A program made the translations under genes and the position numbers. From assembly GCA_002254545.1 (NCBI GenBank), contig NJEA01000008.1, positions 1 through 34,082 on the forward strand: a stretch of 34,082 nt of DNA, in the 5' to 3' direction. The stretch is from Candidatus Aenigmarchaeota archaeon ex4484_224. Its GTDB lineage: Archaea > Aenigmatarchaeota > Aenigmatarchaeia > CG10238-14 > EX4484-224. The notes beneath the pieces were generated by a model, which was given only the letters and a program-made list of their open reading frames with translations, searched no databases and was not told where the DNA came from. Shown here one piece after another: positions 19,343 to 27,696 of the stretch. The number at the start of each line of letters is the position of its first letter. The first letter of the stretch is position 1.

Positions 19343-19994
19343 AGGAATTTTGTTTGATTTGGCAGGAACTATTGTTCATTCAAGATATAGAGAGGCTATT
19401 AGCTTTATTTGTGAAAAATTAAAGGTTGAAAATCAAAAAGAAATTATTTCTGAATTTTTGAAAGAATTAAAAGAAATTATATATTGTCAAAAGGAGTTTA
19501 AACCAATTTTGGATATAACATCTTCTTCCTTCTCTAAATTTGGAATTAAACTTTCAACCAATGAAATTTTTAATTTTTACAAGCAATATATTGAAGAAAA
19601 GACATTTGTTTTTGAAGATGCTTTAAATTTTTTAGAAAATTTGAAAGAGAAAGATTTGAAATTAGGAATTATATCGAATAGTGATGATAAAATTGTTGAA
19701 TATACTTTAAAATTTCATGATTTGAAAAAATTTTTTAATTTTATTGTAACTTCTGAAAAAGCAAAATCTTACAAGCCAAATAAAAGAATCATAGAATTAG
19801 CAATTAAATTATACCAAGAAAAACCTGAAAATTTAATTTTAATTGGAAATTCTCATGTTGATATAAAAACTGCAAAAAATTTCAACATTTTTTCGATTTT
19901 GATTTTAAGAAGTAGAAAAGAATTGCAAAAAGTTTTTGAAGTTAAACCAAATTTAATAGTTTTCGATTTAAGAACTTTGAATGATTTACTTTAA
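19326..19994 (+). CDS. HAD-family hydrolase
   Basis: GILFDLAGTIVHS, LGIISNSDD, KPNKRIIELAI, LIGNSHVDIKTAKN. Confidence 0.88.
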   Translation: MREKVKGILFDLAGTIVHSRYREAISFICEKLKVENQKEIISEFLKELKEIIYCQKEFKPILDITSSSFSKFGIKLSTNEIFNFYKQYIEEKTFVFEDALNFLENLKEKDLKLGIISNSDDKIVEYTLKFHDLKKFFNFIVTSEKAKSYKPNKRIIELAIKLYQEKPENLILIGNSHVDIKTAKNFNIFSILILRSRKELQKVFEVKPNLIVFDLRTLNDLL

Positions 19995-20849
19995 GTTTAA
20001 TTTTTTAAGAAAGTTTTCAAAAGATTTTTCAATTTCTTTTTTAATTTTTTCATCACAAAAAGCAGTTTTAAACTTTGATAAACAATCAATTAATTTTTCA
20101 GAATAGCTAATTTTTCCAATTATTCTATCTTTAAATTCATTTTCAATTTTTTTACTAACTTTTTCGTTTAAATTAAACTTATTTATCAAAACAAAAAATT
20201 CAATTCCAAAATATTTAATGACTCTAAGAACTCTTTTCATATCCGCATAACTTGATAAGCTTGGCTCAACCACTATAATTGCGTAATTTGCAACTTTTAA
20301 AGATGCGTTTACTGGGCATCCTACCCCAGCAGAAGAATCTATTATCATGATTTCATGGTCAAATTTTTCAGCTTCCTTAACAGTTTCATCAACGATTTTT
20401 CCTGAACCTGTTTCTCCAGGATAAAGTTGAGCAAAAATTAATGGAAAACCAAATTTTGTATTGACAATCCTAATCTCGGCATTTTCTACATCTTTTAACC
20501 CAAAACCTTTAGGGCATAAAGCATTACATAAGCCACAACCTTCACATAAAAATCTATTAATTTTGTATTTTCCATTTTCCAAAGAAATTGCACCAAACTT
20601 ACAAATCTTTGGATCTAAATTACACTTCTTTGCCTCTTTTTGGTTTTTAATAAAAGATTTCTTAGAAGTTTTAACTTTTCTAATTAACTTTGATTTTCTA
20701 ATACCAAGCCAAATTGCCATGTTTGGTGCATCTACATCACAATCACAAGCAACAATTTTTTTACCTCTTTTCGAAAAAAGAATAGCAAAAGAACTTGCTA
20801 TCATACTTTTTCCTACTCCACCTTTTCCACTAACAACAGCAATTTTCAT
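19986..20849 (-). CDS. MinD-superfamily ATPase with inserted ferredoxin domain
   Basis: VVSGKGGVGKSMIASSFA..FLCEGCGLCNALCPKGFGL..MIIDSSAGVGCPVNASLK; first Fe-S cluster motif is degenerate. Confidence 0.92.
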   Translation of the reverse strand: MKIAVVSGKGGVGKSMIASSFAILFSKRGKKIVACDCDVDAPNMAIWLGIRKSKLIRKVKTSKKSFIKNQKEAKKCNLDPKICKFGAISLENGKYKINRFLCEGCGLCNALCPKGFGLKDVENAEIRIVNTKFGFPLIFAQLYPGETGSGKIVDETVKEAEKFDHEIMIIDSSAGVGCPVNASLKVANYAIIVVEPSLSSYADMKRVLRVIKYFGIEFFVLINKFNLNEKVSKKIENEFKDRIIGKISYSEKLIDCLSKFKTAFCDEKIKKEIEKSFENFLKKLNLK

Positions 20850-21691
20850 TCTATCACCTTCATCCAGTTAATTCTTTTAAATTCTAAAATTTTCCCTTGA
20901 GAATAAGTTTTTGCAAATTCTATGGAAAATGGAATTTTTAAAGCAATTTCGACTTTGTTCTTCTTTGCAATTCTTTCTATAAATTTTTCATCTCCAATGC
21001 CTGCTTTGTTTAAAATGACTTTGGTTTTTAACTTGAGTCTTTTAGTTAGCTTTAAAGCTAAATCTAAATCATAAGCTCCTAAGGGAGTTGGTTCACTTAC
21101 TAATAAAACCAAATCAGAATTTATTAATGCATGAATTACATTACAATGCATACCTACTCCAGTGTCAATGATTAGATAGTCTATTTTTTCTTTTTTACAA
21201 AACTCCAAAGCTATTTCTTTTGATTTTTTAACTATATCCCCAGTTTCTTCAATTTCTTCTTTTGAAACTCCTGTTAACAAATATAAATTTTCATTTACCT
21301 TATTGAGAAAAACTTTTCCTACCTCCTCTTTTTTCATTTTAATAGCTCCGAAAGGACATTTAATCTGACATAAACCACAACCAATACAATTTTCTTTAAT
21401 AAAAATTGGATATTTTCCTTTTACCCAAAAAATTGCATTTTGATTGCAAGATTTTGCACAAATTCCACATTTTTTGCATTTTTCTTTTATAAGAACAGGA
21501 TGCTCTCTAAAAACTTTTCCAATTTCCTTTTCCAATTTTTGAATTAGTAAAATATAATCATTCGGACATTCAACATCTAAATCAGCTAGTAGAACTTTAT
21601 AATTTTTTGAAAGATAGAGAGAAAGTAAAATTGCAACGCTTGATTTTCCAACTCCTCCTTTAACCCCAGAAACTGCAATAATTTTTACCAA
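20846..21691 (-). CDS. MinD-superfamily ATPase with inserted 2x[4Fe-4S] ferredoxin domain
   Basis: SGVKGGVGKSSVAILLS..CKKCGICAKSCNQNAI..CIGCGLCQIKCPFGAIKM..IIDTGVGMHCNVIHAL. Confidence 0.92.
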   Translation of the reverse strand: MVKIIAVSGVKGGVGKSSVAILLSLYLSKNYKVLLADLDVECPNDYILLIQKLEKEIGKVFREHPVLIKEKCKKCGICAKSCNQNAIFWVKGKYPIFIKENCIGCGLCQIKCPFGAIKMKKEEVGKVFLNKVNENLYLLTGVSKEEIEETGDIVKKSKEIALEFCKKEKIDYLIIDTGVGMHCNVIHALINSDLVLLVSEPTPLGAYDLDLALKLTKRLKLKTKVILNKAGIGDEKFIERIAKKNKVEIALKIPFSIEFAKTYSQGKILEFKRINWMKVIE

Positions 21692-22095
21692 GGTCCTCTA
21701 CCCCAACCTCCTCTCCAACCTCTTCCTCTTCCAAATCCAGGACCAAAAGGAGCTTTAAATTCATTCAATTTTCCTTCCAAAAACATTTCAACTGCTTGTT
21801 TAATGCTAATTCCAAAAGGGCAAGAATAAATTTTAATTCCTACTTGAATTAACAAACCAAAAGAATTTGGACCAATAGAAGGGGAAATTACAACATTTGC
21901 TCCTTTGTTTGCAACAAATTGAGATGCTTGGATTCCAGCCCCTCCAAAAGCATTGTAAGCAGGATTTTCATAAGCTTCAAATTTTTTAATTTCTTTTCCT
22001 TCAACATCAACAAAAACAAAATATAAAGCTCTTCCAAATCTTGAATCTACAATTGAATTTAAATCTTTTCCTGTAGACGGTAAAGCAATTCTCAT
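21685..22095 (-). CDS. NifX/NifB-like (dinitrogenase Fe-Mo cofactor fold) protein with G/R/W-rich tail
   Basis: MRIALPSTGKDLNSIVDSRFGRALYFVFVD..GGAGIQASQFVANKGANVVI; tail GPGFGRGRGWRGGWGRGPW. Confidence 0.92.
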   Translation of the reverse strand: MRIALPSTGKDLNSIVDSRFGRALYFVFVDVEGKEIKKFEAYENPAYNAFGGAGIQASQFVANKGANVVISPSIGPNSFGLLIQVGIKIYSCPFGISIKQAVEMFLEGKLNEFKAPFGPGFGRGRGWRGGWGRGPW

Positions 22096-22096
22096 T

Positions 22097-23353
22097 TTAA
22101 CCACTTTTTCTAGTTGGTTTTTCAACTATTTCTAGTTTTCCTTTTAAAAATTTTTCAATACTCTCTTTTATTGTTAAATCCTTTTTGATTCTAAAAATTT
22201 CAACAAAATTACTTCTTAAAGTATTAAATGCGATTCCACCAATTTCTTTACAAATAACTATATCAACTTTTTGATTAACTAAGAAATTACCAACTGTTAA
22301 TCCCACTCTAATTTTCTTTTCCTTGAATTTATTTTTTTTAACAACAACTTTCTTTACTTTTTTAGCTTTTCTATCAACTTTAACCAAAACAAAGAAATTA
22401 GCTCTAGAAAATTCTTTGCTTACCTTTGAATTTAACTTTTTATTTTCATTGGTTGGAATTGCTATAATTATTTCTCTTCTTTCAAACGGTTCAAAATGGA
22501 TAGAAAATGAAATAATTTCATCAAACTTTTCTTTAACAATTTCTTCAACCAAATCAGCAATTTTATGAGCTTTTTTAACATCAGTTTTTTCTTCAACTTC
22601 AATTTTAGCTTCTCCCAAAATGAAAGGTCCCGATCTTCTTAATTTAATTTCTTTTATTCTTTTAACCCCTTTAACCGAAAGAATTTCTTTTTTAACTCTT
22701 TTTTCGATTTCTTTGCCAGGAGAAACATCAAGCAAAGAAAAAATTGAATCCTTAGCTGAAATTATTCCATCTCTAAAAACTAAAATTGAAAAGAAAATTA
22801 CTGCTAAACCTTCTACATAAGGAACTTTATAGAATGAAAGAAAAACTACTAAAAGAATTGCAATTCCAGAAAGTACATGAGCTCTTCTTTCTTTTCCATT
22901 TACTATCAAAGCCTGTGAATTTACTTTTTTTCCTTTTTTTATTAAATAAACTGCAAGAAAGTAAGAAAAAATTATAGAGACAATTGTTATTCCAAAAACT
23001 TCTAAAGGCATTTTAAATTCTGTTAGAACAAAAATTCTTTGATATCCTTCTATTAACAATTCAAAAGCTGCATAAACTATGAAAATTGAAATTAGTAAAG
23101 AAATTAAATTTTCTGCTTTGTAAAACCCAAAAGGAAATTTTTCTGTTGGCTTTCTTCTCGAAATTCTTAAACCTAGCCAAGAAGCAAAAAGAACTAAAGA
23201 ATCTGTAAGATTGTGCAAAGCATCTGAAACCAAAATTAGAGCTGAAGAAAACAAACCTATTAAAGCTTCTAGGATAGAGAGAAGAATAATTGAAAACGCT
23301 CCTACTAGAGCTGCTTTTTCTCCCTGTTTTATTCTTTCTTCTTTCATATTCAT
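22097..23353 (-). CDS. cation diffusion facilitator fused to C-terminal NifX-like domain
   Basis: SDALHNLTDSLVLFASWLGLRIS, multiple TMs; C-terminal IIIAIPTNENKKLNSKVSKEFSRANFFVLV. Confidence 0.9.
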   Translation of the reverse strand: MNMKEERIKQGEKAALVGAFSIILLSILEALIGLFSSALILVSDALHNLTDSLVLFASWLGLRISRRKPTEKFPFGFYKAENLISLLISIFIVYAAFELLIEGYQRIFVLTEFKMPLEVFGITIVSIIFSYFLAVYLIKKGKKVNSQALIVNGKERRAHVLSGIAILLVVFLSFYKVPYVEGLAVIFFSILVFRDGIISAKDSIFSLLDVSPGKEIEKRVKKEILSVKGVKRIKEIKLRRSGPFILGEAKIEVEEKTDVKKAHKIADLVEEIVKEKFDEIISFSIHFEPFERREIIIAIPTNENKKLNSKVSKEFSRANFFVLVKVDRKAKKVKKVVVKKNKFKEKKIRVGLTVGNFLVNQKVDIVICKEIGGIAFNTLRSNFVEIFRIKKDLTIKESIEKFLKGKLEIVEKPTRKSG

Positions 23354-23377
23354 ACAAAAAAGTTAAATTTTTGAAAT

Positions 23378-23551
23378 TTATTTTTGTTTGTTTTCTTCTT
23401 TCTTTTTGTTTAAAAAGAATTTGTAATAGAAATACCAGCAAGGTCCTCTTCCTGGCCAAAACCAAGGAAATTCCTGGATATCCTGGATATCTCTTCTATT
23501 AGCTAACCAATACCAAAACCATCTTCTTCTAAACCTTCTTCTCCATCTCAT
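23378..23551 (-). CDS. W/R-rich small protein, 57 aa, absent from ORF track
   Basis: MRWRRRFRRRWFWYWLANRRDIQDIQEFPWFWPGRGPCWYFYYKFFLNKKKEENKQK*; GGTG Shine-Dalgarno upstream. Confidence 0.7.
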   Translation of the reverse strand: MRWRRRFRRRWFWYWLANRRDIQDIQEFPWFWPGRGPCWYFYYKFFLNKKKEENKQK

Positions 23552-23563
23552 ATTTTTTCACCT

Positions 23564-23586
23564 TTTTTTGCTATATCACAAAATAT
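23564..23586. repeat. 23-bp direct repeat copy 1 (TTTTTTGCTATATCACAAAATAT), candidate operator
   Basis: Exact match to 23609..23631; core TTTG-nn-ATAT-nn-CAAA is palindromic. Confidence 0.9.
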
Positions 23587-23608
23587 TATTAGCAAACTTT
23601 TATATAAA

Positions 23609-23631
23609 TTTTTTGCTATATCACAAAATAT
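23609..23631. repeat. 23-bp direct repeat copy 2, overlaps the ATG of the DUF134 gene
   Basis: Exact match to copy 1; TATA-like TTTATATAAATT lies between the copies. Confidence 0.9.
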
Positions 23632-23953
23632 GGGATGGAGATGGAGATGGGGATGGAAAGGTAAAGGAAGAATTCCTAGATGGATATATTTACAAGAATT
23701 ACCAAGAGTTCAAGAATTTGTTCCTGAAAAGAAAGTTGTGAAAGAACCAATGATTTTAAGCTATGCTGAGTTTGAAGCTATAAGGTTAATTGATTTGGAA
23801 GATTTAACTGTTGAAGAAGCTGGCAAAAGAATGAATGTTTCTAGAGGAACTGTTTGGAGATTGATAAATAGTGCAAGAAAAAAGATAGCAAAAGCTTTGG
23901 TTGAAGGTAGACCTATAAAAATTGAAAGTTTAGGAGAAATTGAAAGAATTTAA
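23630..23953 (+). CDS. DUF134-family HTH protein, probable regulator
   Basis: EPMILSYAEFEAIRLIDLEDLTVEEAGKRMNVSRGTVWRLINSARKKIAKALVEG; N-terminus MGWRWRWGWKGKGRIPRW. Confidence 0.93.
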   Translation: MGWRWRWGWKGKGRIPRWIYLQELPRVQEFVPEKKVVKEPMILSYAEFEAIRLIDLEDLTVEEAGKRMNVSRGTVWRLINSARKKIAKALVEGRPIKIESLGEIERI

Positions 23954-24024
23954 TTTTTATTACTTTATTGACAAACTTTCCATTAATATTTCTATAAAAT
24001 GTAAAATTTAGAGTGGTTATTCCT

Positions 24025-24651
24025 CTATGTAAAGCCTTTAACCTTTGAAATACCAGTTACTTTTTTAAACAATTTCGCTATTTCTTCGTTTAAATACTCA
24101 AGAATTGAAAGTATTCCTCTTTCAGTAATTTTTCTAACTTTAGAAGATGCTAAAACAACTAGTTGAGTGGGCGACACTTCCAATTCTTCATGCAACATGT
24201 TAAAGTTCCATTTTCTTACATAGGGTATTTTAATAGACCCGTTTCGATTGCATATTAACACCATAGCCGAATTACAGCCCTTTCTTATAGCGAAATCTCT
24301 AGCCTTGTAAAGTTCTTTAATTTTTTCTCGCTCATATTTTTTTACCACACATGCATATGCGTCGAAACCATCTTTAAACACATCATGCCTAATTTTCTTT
24401 GGTAGAGTAAAAAGCTTCATTGCTTGATCAAAAACTTTCTTACCTTTAGGAGAAAGTTCAGTTCCTTTTCGTGTAATAACAATAAGCTTTCTATTAGAAA
24501 GTATTTTCAGTATATTTCTAATACTTCCTTCGCCTATCCCACTCAGTTTAGATAGTTTACCCCTCGGGACTTTACCTTTTTTTCCTATCAAAAAGAAAAC
24601 CCTAAGTACATCGTATCTGTCAAATTTTCTTAAGGTTCTAACTTTTTTCAT
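24025..24651 (-). CDS. winged-HTH protein (DUF4443-like), probable regulator
   Basis: KFDRYDVLRVFFLIGKKGKVPRGKLSKLSGIGEGSIRNILKILSNRKLIVI..GKKVF; divergent from nrdD. Confidence 0.7.
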   Translation of the reverse strand: MKKVRTLRKFDRYDVLRVFFLIGKKGKVPRGKLSKLSGIGEGSIRNILKILSNRKLIVITRKGTELSPKGKKVFDQAMKLFTLPKKIRHDVFKDGFDAYACVVKKYEREKIKELYKARDFAIRKGCNSAMVLICNRNGSIKIPYVRKWNFNMLHEELEVSPTQLVVLASSKVRKITERGILSILEYLNEEIAKLFKKVTGISKVKGFT

Positions 24652-24777
24652 ACTTTTATTTTGGTAACTCTTCTACTTTATAATATAAACCAAGGAGAAG
24701 CTAAATAGGAAAAATGTTATCCTGATGAGATTGTTAAAATACTTAGAGCTTAAGGAAATATTATATGTTTAAATACA

Positions 24778-24794
24778 TTGGATACGGTATCCAA
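24778..24794. promoter_or_regulatory. perfect 8-bp inverted repeat TTGGATAC-G-GTATCCAA upstream of nrdD
   Basis: Read directly; lies after TATA-like TTTAAATA and before ATG 24829. Confidence 0.75.
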
Positions 24795-24828
24795 ATTCTT
24801 TTATACCGAAAAGGATAAAATTTGTTTT

Positions 24829-26919
24829 ATGCAAGAAATTGAAAAAATAAAAAAGCGTGATGGCAGAGTAGTTCCTTTTGATAAGAGAAAAATTACGATA
24901 GCTGTTTTAAAGGCTATGAAAGCTGTAGGTGAAGGTGATAAAAAAGTTGCTGAAACTATTGCAAATGAAGTTGTAATTTCGTTAAAAAGGTCAGGTAAAG
25001 CTATACCCACAGTAGAGGAAGTTCAAGATTTGGTAGAAGAAGCTCTCATGAAAAAAGGTTTCTATAAAGTTGCAAAAGCTTACATTCTTTATAGAGCCCT
25101 TCACAACCAAATTAGAGAGTTAGTAGACGGATATTTGTACAAAAAGACATGGTTAGTAAAAGAAAATGCGAACATGACCTTCTCTTTGCAGGGGTTAAAT
25201 ACCCATATATTCTCACAAGTTGTACGTGAGTATTGGCTTCATAGAATTTACTTGAAGAGAAATCCTGAAATAGCGAAAGCTCATATAAACGGTGATTTTC
25301 ATTTACACAATCTTCAAATCCTTGGCCCGTACTGTGTTGGTTGGGACCTACGAGATTTGTTATTAACTGGATTTACTGGGGTAAGGGGAAAGATTACATC
25401 TAAACCAGCAAAACACTTTAGAGTTGCTTTATTGCAAGTTGTTAACTTTCTTTATACGCTGCAAGGAGAGGCTGCTGGCGCACAAGCTTTCTCAAATTTC
25501 GACACTTTCCTTGCACCTTTCATAAGATATGATAAACTAAGCTATAGAGATGTAAAACAAGCTTTACAAGAATTTATGTTTAATATGAATGTTCCTACAA
25601 GAGTTGGATTTCAAACACCTTTCACTAATATAACGCTAGATTTAAAAATCCCTGGCTTCATGAAAAACGAACCTGTAATTGTTGGAGGAAAGATTAGGAA
25701 TGAAGTATATGGAGACTTCCAAGAGGAAATGAATATTTTCAACGAGGCTTTAGCCGAAGTCATGCTCGAGGGAGATGGTATAGGAAGAGTATTTACTTTT
25801 CCAATTCCTACCATTAACATAACAAAAGATTTTGATTGGAAAAGCGAAGTTACAAAAAAAGTTTTCGAAACTTCAGCAAAATACGGAATTCCTTATTTTG
25901 CTAATTTCGTTAATTCTGATATGAAACCAGAAGATGTGCGAAGTATGTGTTGTAGACTTAGAATCGATAAAAGGGAGTTAAGGAAAAGAGGTGGAGGACT
26001 TTTTGGAGCCAATCCTTTAACAGGATCTATAGGTGTAGTTACCATCAATATGCCAAGGATAGGCTATTTATCAAAGGATGAAGATGAATTTTTTGAAAGG
26101 TTAAGTAATCTCATGAATCTTGCAAAAGAATCTTTAGAAATTAAAAGAAAAGTACTAGAAGAATTTACTGAAAGAGGTCTCTATCCCTACTCGAAATTCT
26201 ATTTAAGAAGTATAAAGCAAACTTTTGGTGAATACTGGAAAAACCATTTCAGTACAATTGGTTTAATTGGAATGAATGAAGCTTGCTTAAACTTTTTGGG
26301 TTGTAGCATAGGTGAGAAAGAAGGACACAAGTTCGCAATAAAAGTTTTGGATTTCATGCGTAGCAAATTGATCGAATTCCAAGAAGAAACAGAAAATATG
26401 TACAATTTAGAAGCTACTCCTGCGGAAGGCACAAGCTATAGGCTCGCAAGAATAGATAAAAGCAAATATTCCGACATAATAGTTGCAAATGAAAAAGATG
26501 TGAAAGAGAAGAAAGCTGCTCCTTACTATACAAATTCTACTTGGCTTCCAGTTTATTATACAGATGATCTTTGGGAACTATTGAGACATCAAGATCCTCT
26601 TCAAACCAGGTATACAGGTGGAACCGTTGTACACATTTGGTTGGGAGAAAGAGTGACAGCAGAAGGAGTAATGGCCTTAGTAAGAAAGGTATTTGAAAAC
26701 TTCAGATTGCCTTATATCAGTATCACTCCAACTTTCAGCGTTTGTCCTGTTCATGGTTACATAGCTGGAGAATATCCAAAGTGTCCGATTTGTGGAAAGA
26801 GAACAGAAGTTTACTCAAGAGTTGTCGGTTATTTGAGACCAGTAGATCAGTACAACCCCGGAAAGCAAGCAGAGTTTAAGCAAAGAAAAATGTTTGATAA
26901 AGCATTCGTGAGTTCATGA
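24829..26919 (+). CDS. nrdD: anaerobic (class III) ribonucleoside-triphosphate reductase
   Basis: ATP cone KRDGRVVPFDKRKITIAVLKAM..; CPVHGYIAGEYPKCPICG; glycyl radical RVVGYLRPVDQYNPGK. ATG 24829 preferred over listed 24778. Confidence 0.95.
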   Translation: MQEIEKIKKRDGRVVPFDKRKITIAVLKAMKAVGEGDKKVAETIANEVVISLKRSGKAIPTVEEVQDLVEEALMKKGFYKVAKAYILYRALHNQIRELVDGYLYKKTWLVKENANMTFSLQGLNTHIFSQVVREYWLHRIYLKRNPEIAKAHINGDFHLHNLQILGPYCVGWDLRDLLLTGFTGVRGKITSKPAKHFRVALLQVVNFLYTLQGEAAGAQAFSNFDTFLAPFIRYDKLSYRDVKQALQEFMFNMNVPTRVGFQTPFTNITLDLKIPGFMKNEPVIVGGKIRNEVYGDFQEEMNIFNEALAEVMLEGDGIGRVFTFPIPTINITKDFDWKSEVTKKVFETSAKYGIPYFANFVNSDMKPEDVRSMCCRLRIDKRELRKRGGGLFGANPLTGSIGVVTINMPRIGYLSKDEDEFFERLSNLMNLAKESLEIKRKVLEEFTERGLYPYSKFYLRSIKQTFGEYWKNHFSTIGLIGMNEACLNFLGCSIGEKEGHKFAIKVLDFMRSKLIEFQEETENMYNLEATPAEGTSYRLARIDKSKYSDIIVANEKDVKEKKAAPYYTNSTWLPVYYTDDLWELLRHQDPLQTRYTGGTVVHIWLGERVTAEGVMALVRKVFENFRLPYISITPTFSVCPVHGYIAGEYPKCPICGKRTEVYSRVVGYLRPVDQYNPGKQAEFKQRKMFDKAFVSS

Positions 26920-27620
26920 AGATTGGTGGATTTCAGAAATTAAGCTTGATAGACTATCCAGGTAAAATTTCTTGTATAGTATTCACTATTGGCTGTAATT
27001 TTAGATGTCCCTATTGTTATGTACCACAGCTTGTTCTCCCGGAAAAGATAAAAAAGCTGAAAGAAGTACCTGTAGCTGAAATTTTTTCTTTTCTTCAAAA
27101 GAATAAAGGTTTGAACGAAGCAGTTGTTATAACAGGTGGTGAACCTACCATTCACCCAGACCTTCCCGAATTCATAAGAAGAGTTAAAGCTATGGGCTAT
27201 TCGGTTGCTCTTGAAACCAACGGAACAAATTTTAGAATGTTGAAAAATTTGGTAGAAGAAAAGCTAGTAGATTATGTGGAATTGGACATTAAAAACAAAT
27301 TAGATTTTGAAAAGTACAATCTAACTGTTGGTGGAGTTTTAACTGAAAAAATGTTTGAAAATATAAAAAAATCAATTAAACTTTTACTGGAAGGAAAGAT
27401 AGCTTACGAGTTTAGAACTACGCTAGTGAAAGAATTTCACAGAGTTGAAGATATAGTTGAAATTGCTAAAGCTATCAAAGGCGGTAAGATATATTATTTA
27501 CAGAATTTTAGACCTGATGTGGAGGTGGTTGGAGGAAAAAGGTTTACTCCTATGGACGAAGAAACGCTAAAGGAGATTGTTAAAAAGGCAAGTAACTTTG
27601 TAAGAGTTGTGAGGAGATGA
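26916..27620 (+). CDS. nrdG: anaerobic ribonucleotide reductase activating protein
   Basis: GFQKLSLIDYPGKISCIVFTIGCNFRCPYCYVPQL..VVITGGEPTIH; overlaps the nrdD stop. Confidence 0.92.
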   Translation: MKIGGFQKLSLIDYPGKISCIVFTIGCNFRCPYCYVPQLVLPEKIKKLKEVPVAEIFSFLQKNKGLNEAVVITGGEPTIHPDLPEFIRRVKAMGYSVALETNGTNFRMLKNLVEEKLVDYVELDIKNKLDFEKYNLTVGGVLTEKMFENIKKSIKLLLEGKIAYEFRTTLVKEFHRVEDIVEIAKAIKGGKIYYLQNFRPDVEVVGGKRFTPMDEETLKEIVKKASNFVRVVRR

Positions 27621-27696
27621 GGATGGGAAAAATATTTGGAATAGCTAAAAAATTGAAAAGAAGAAGCAAAAGTTAGCTCGATATCTTTTATTTTTC

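Noticed and set aside
24722-24730. CTGATGA in the nrdD upstream region as a C/D box
   Set aside because: Wrong first base for a C box and no matching D/D' boxes or guide spacing found.
27621-27675. Micro-ORF MRMGKIFGIAKKLKRRSKS after nrdG
   Set aside because: Too short and low complexity to support without conservation or translation data.
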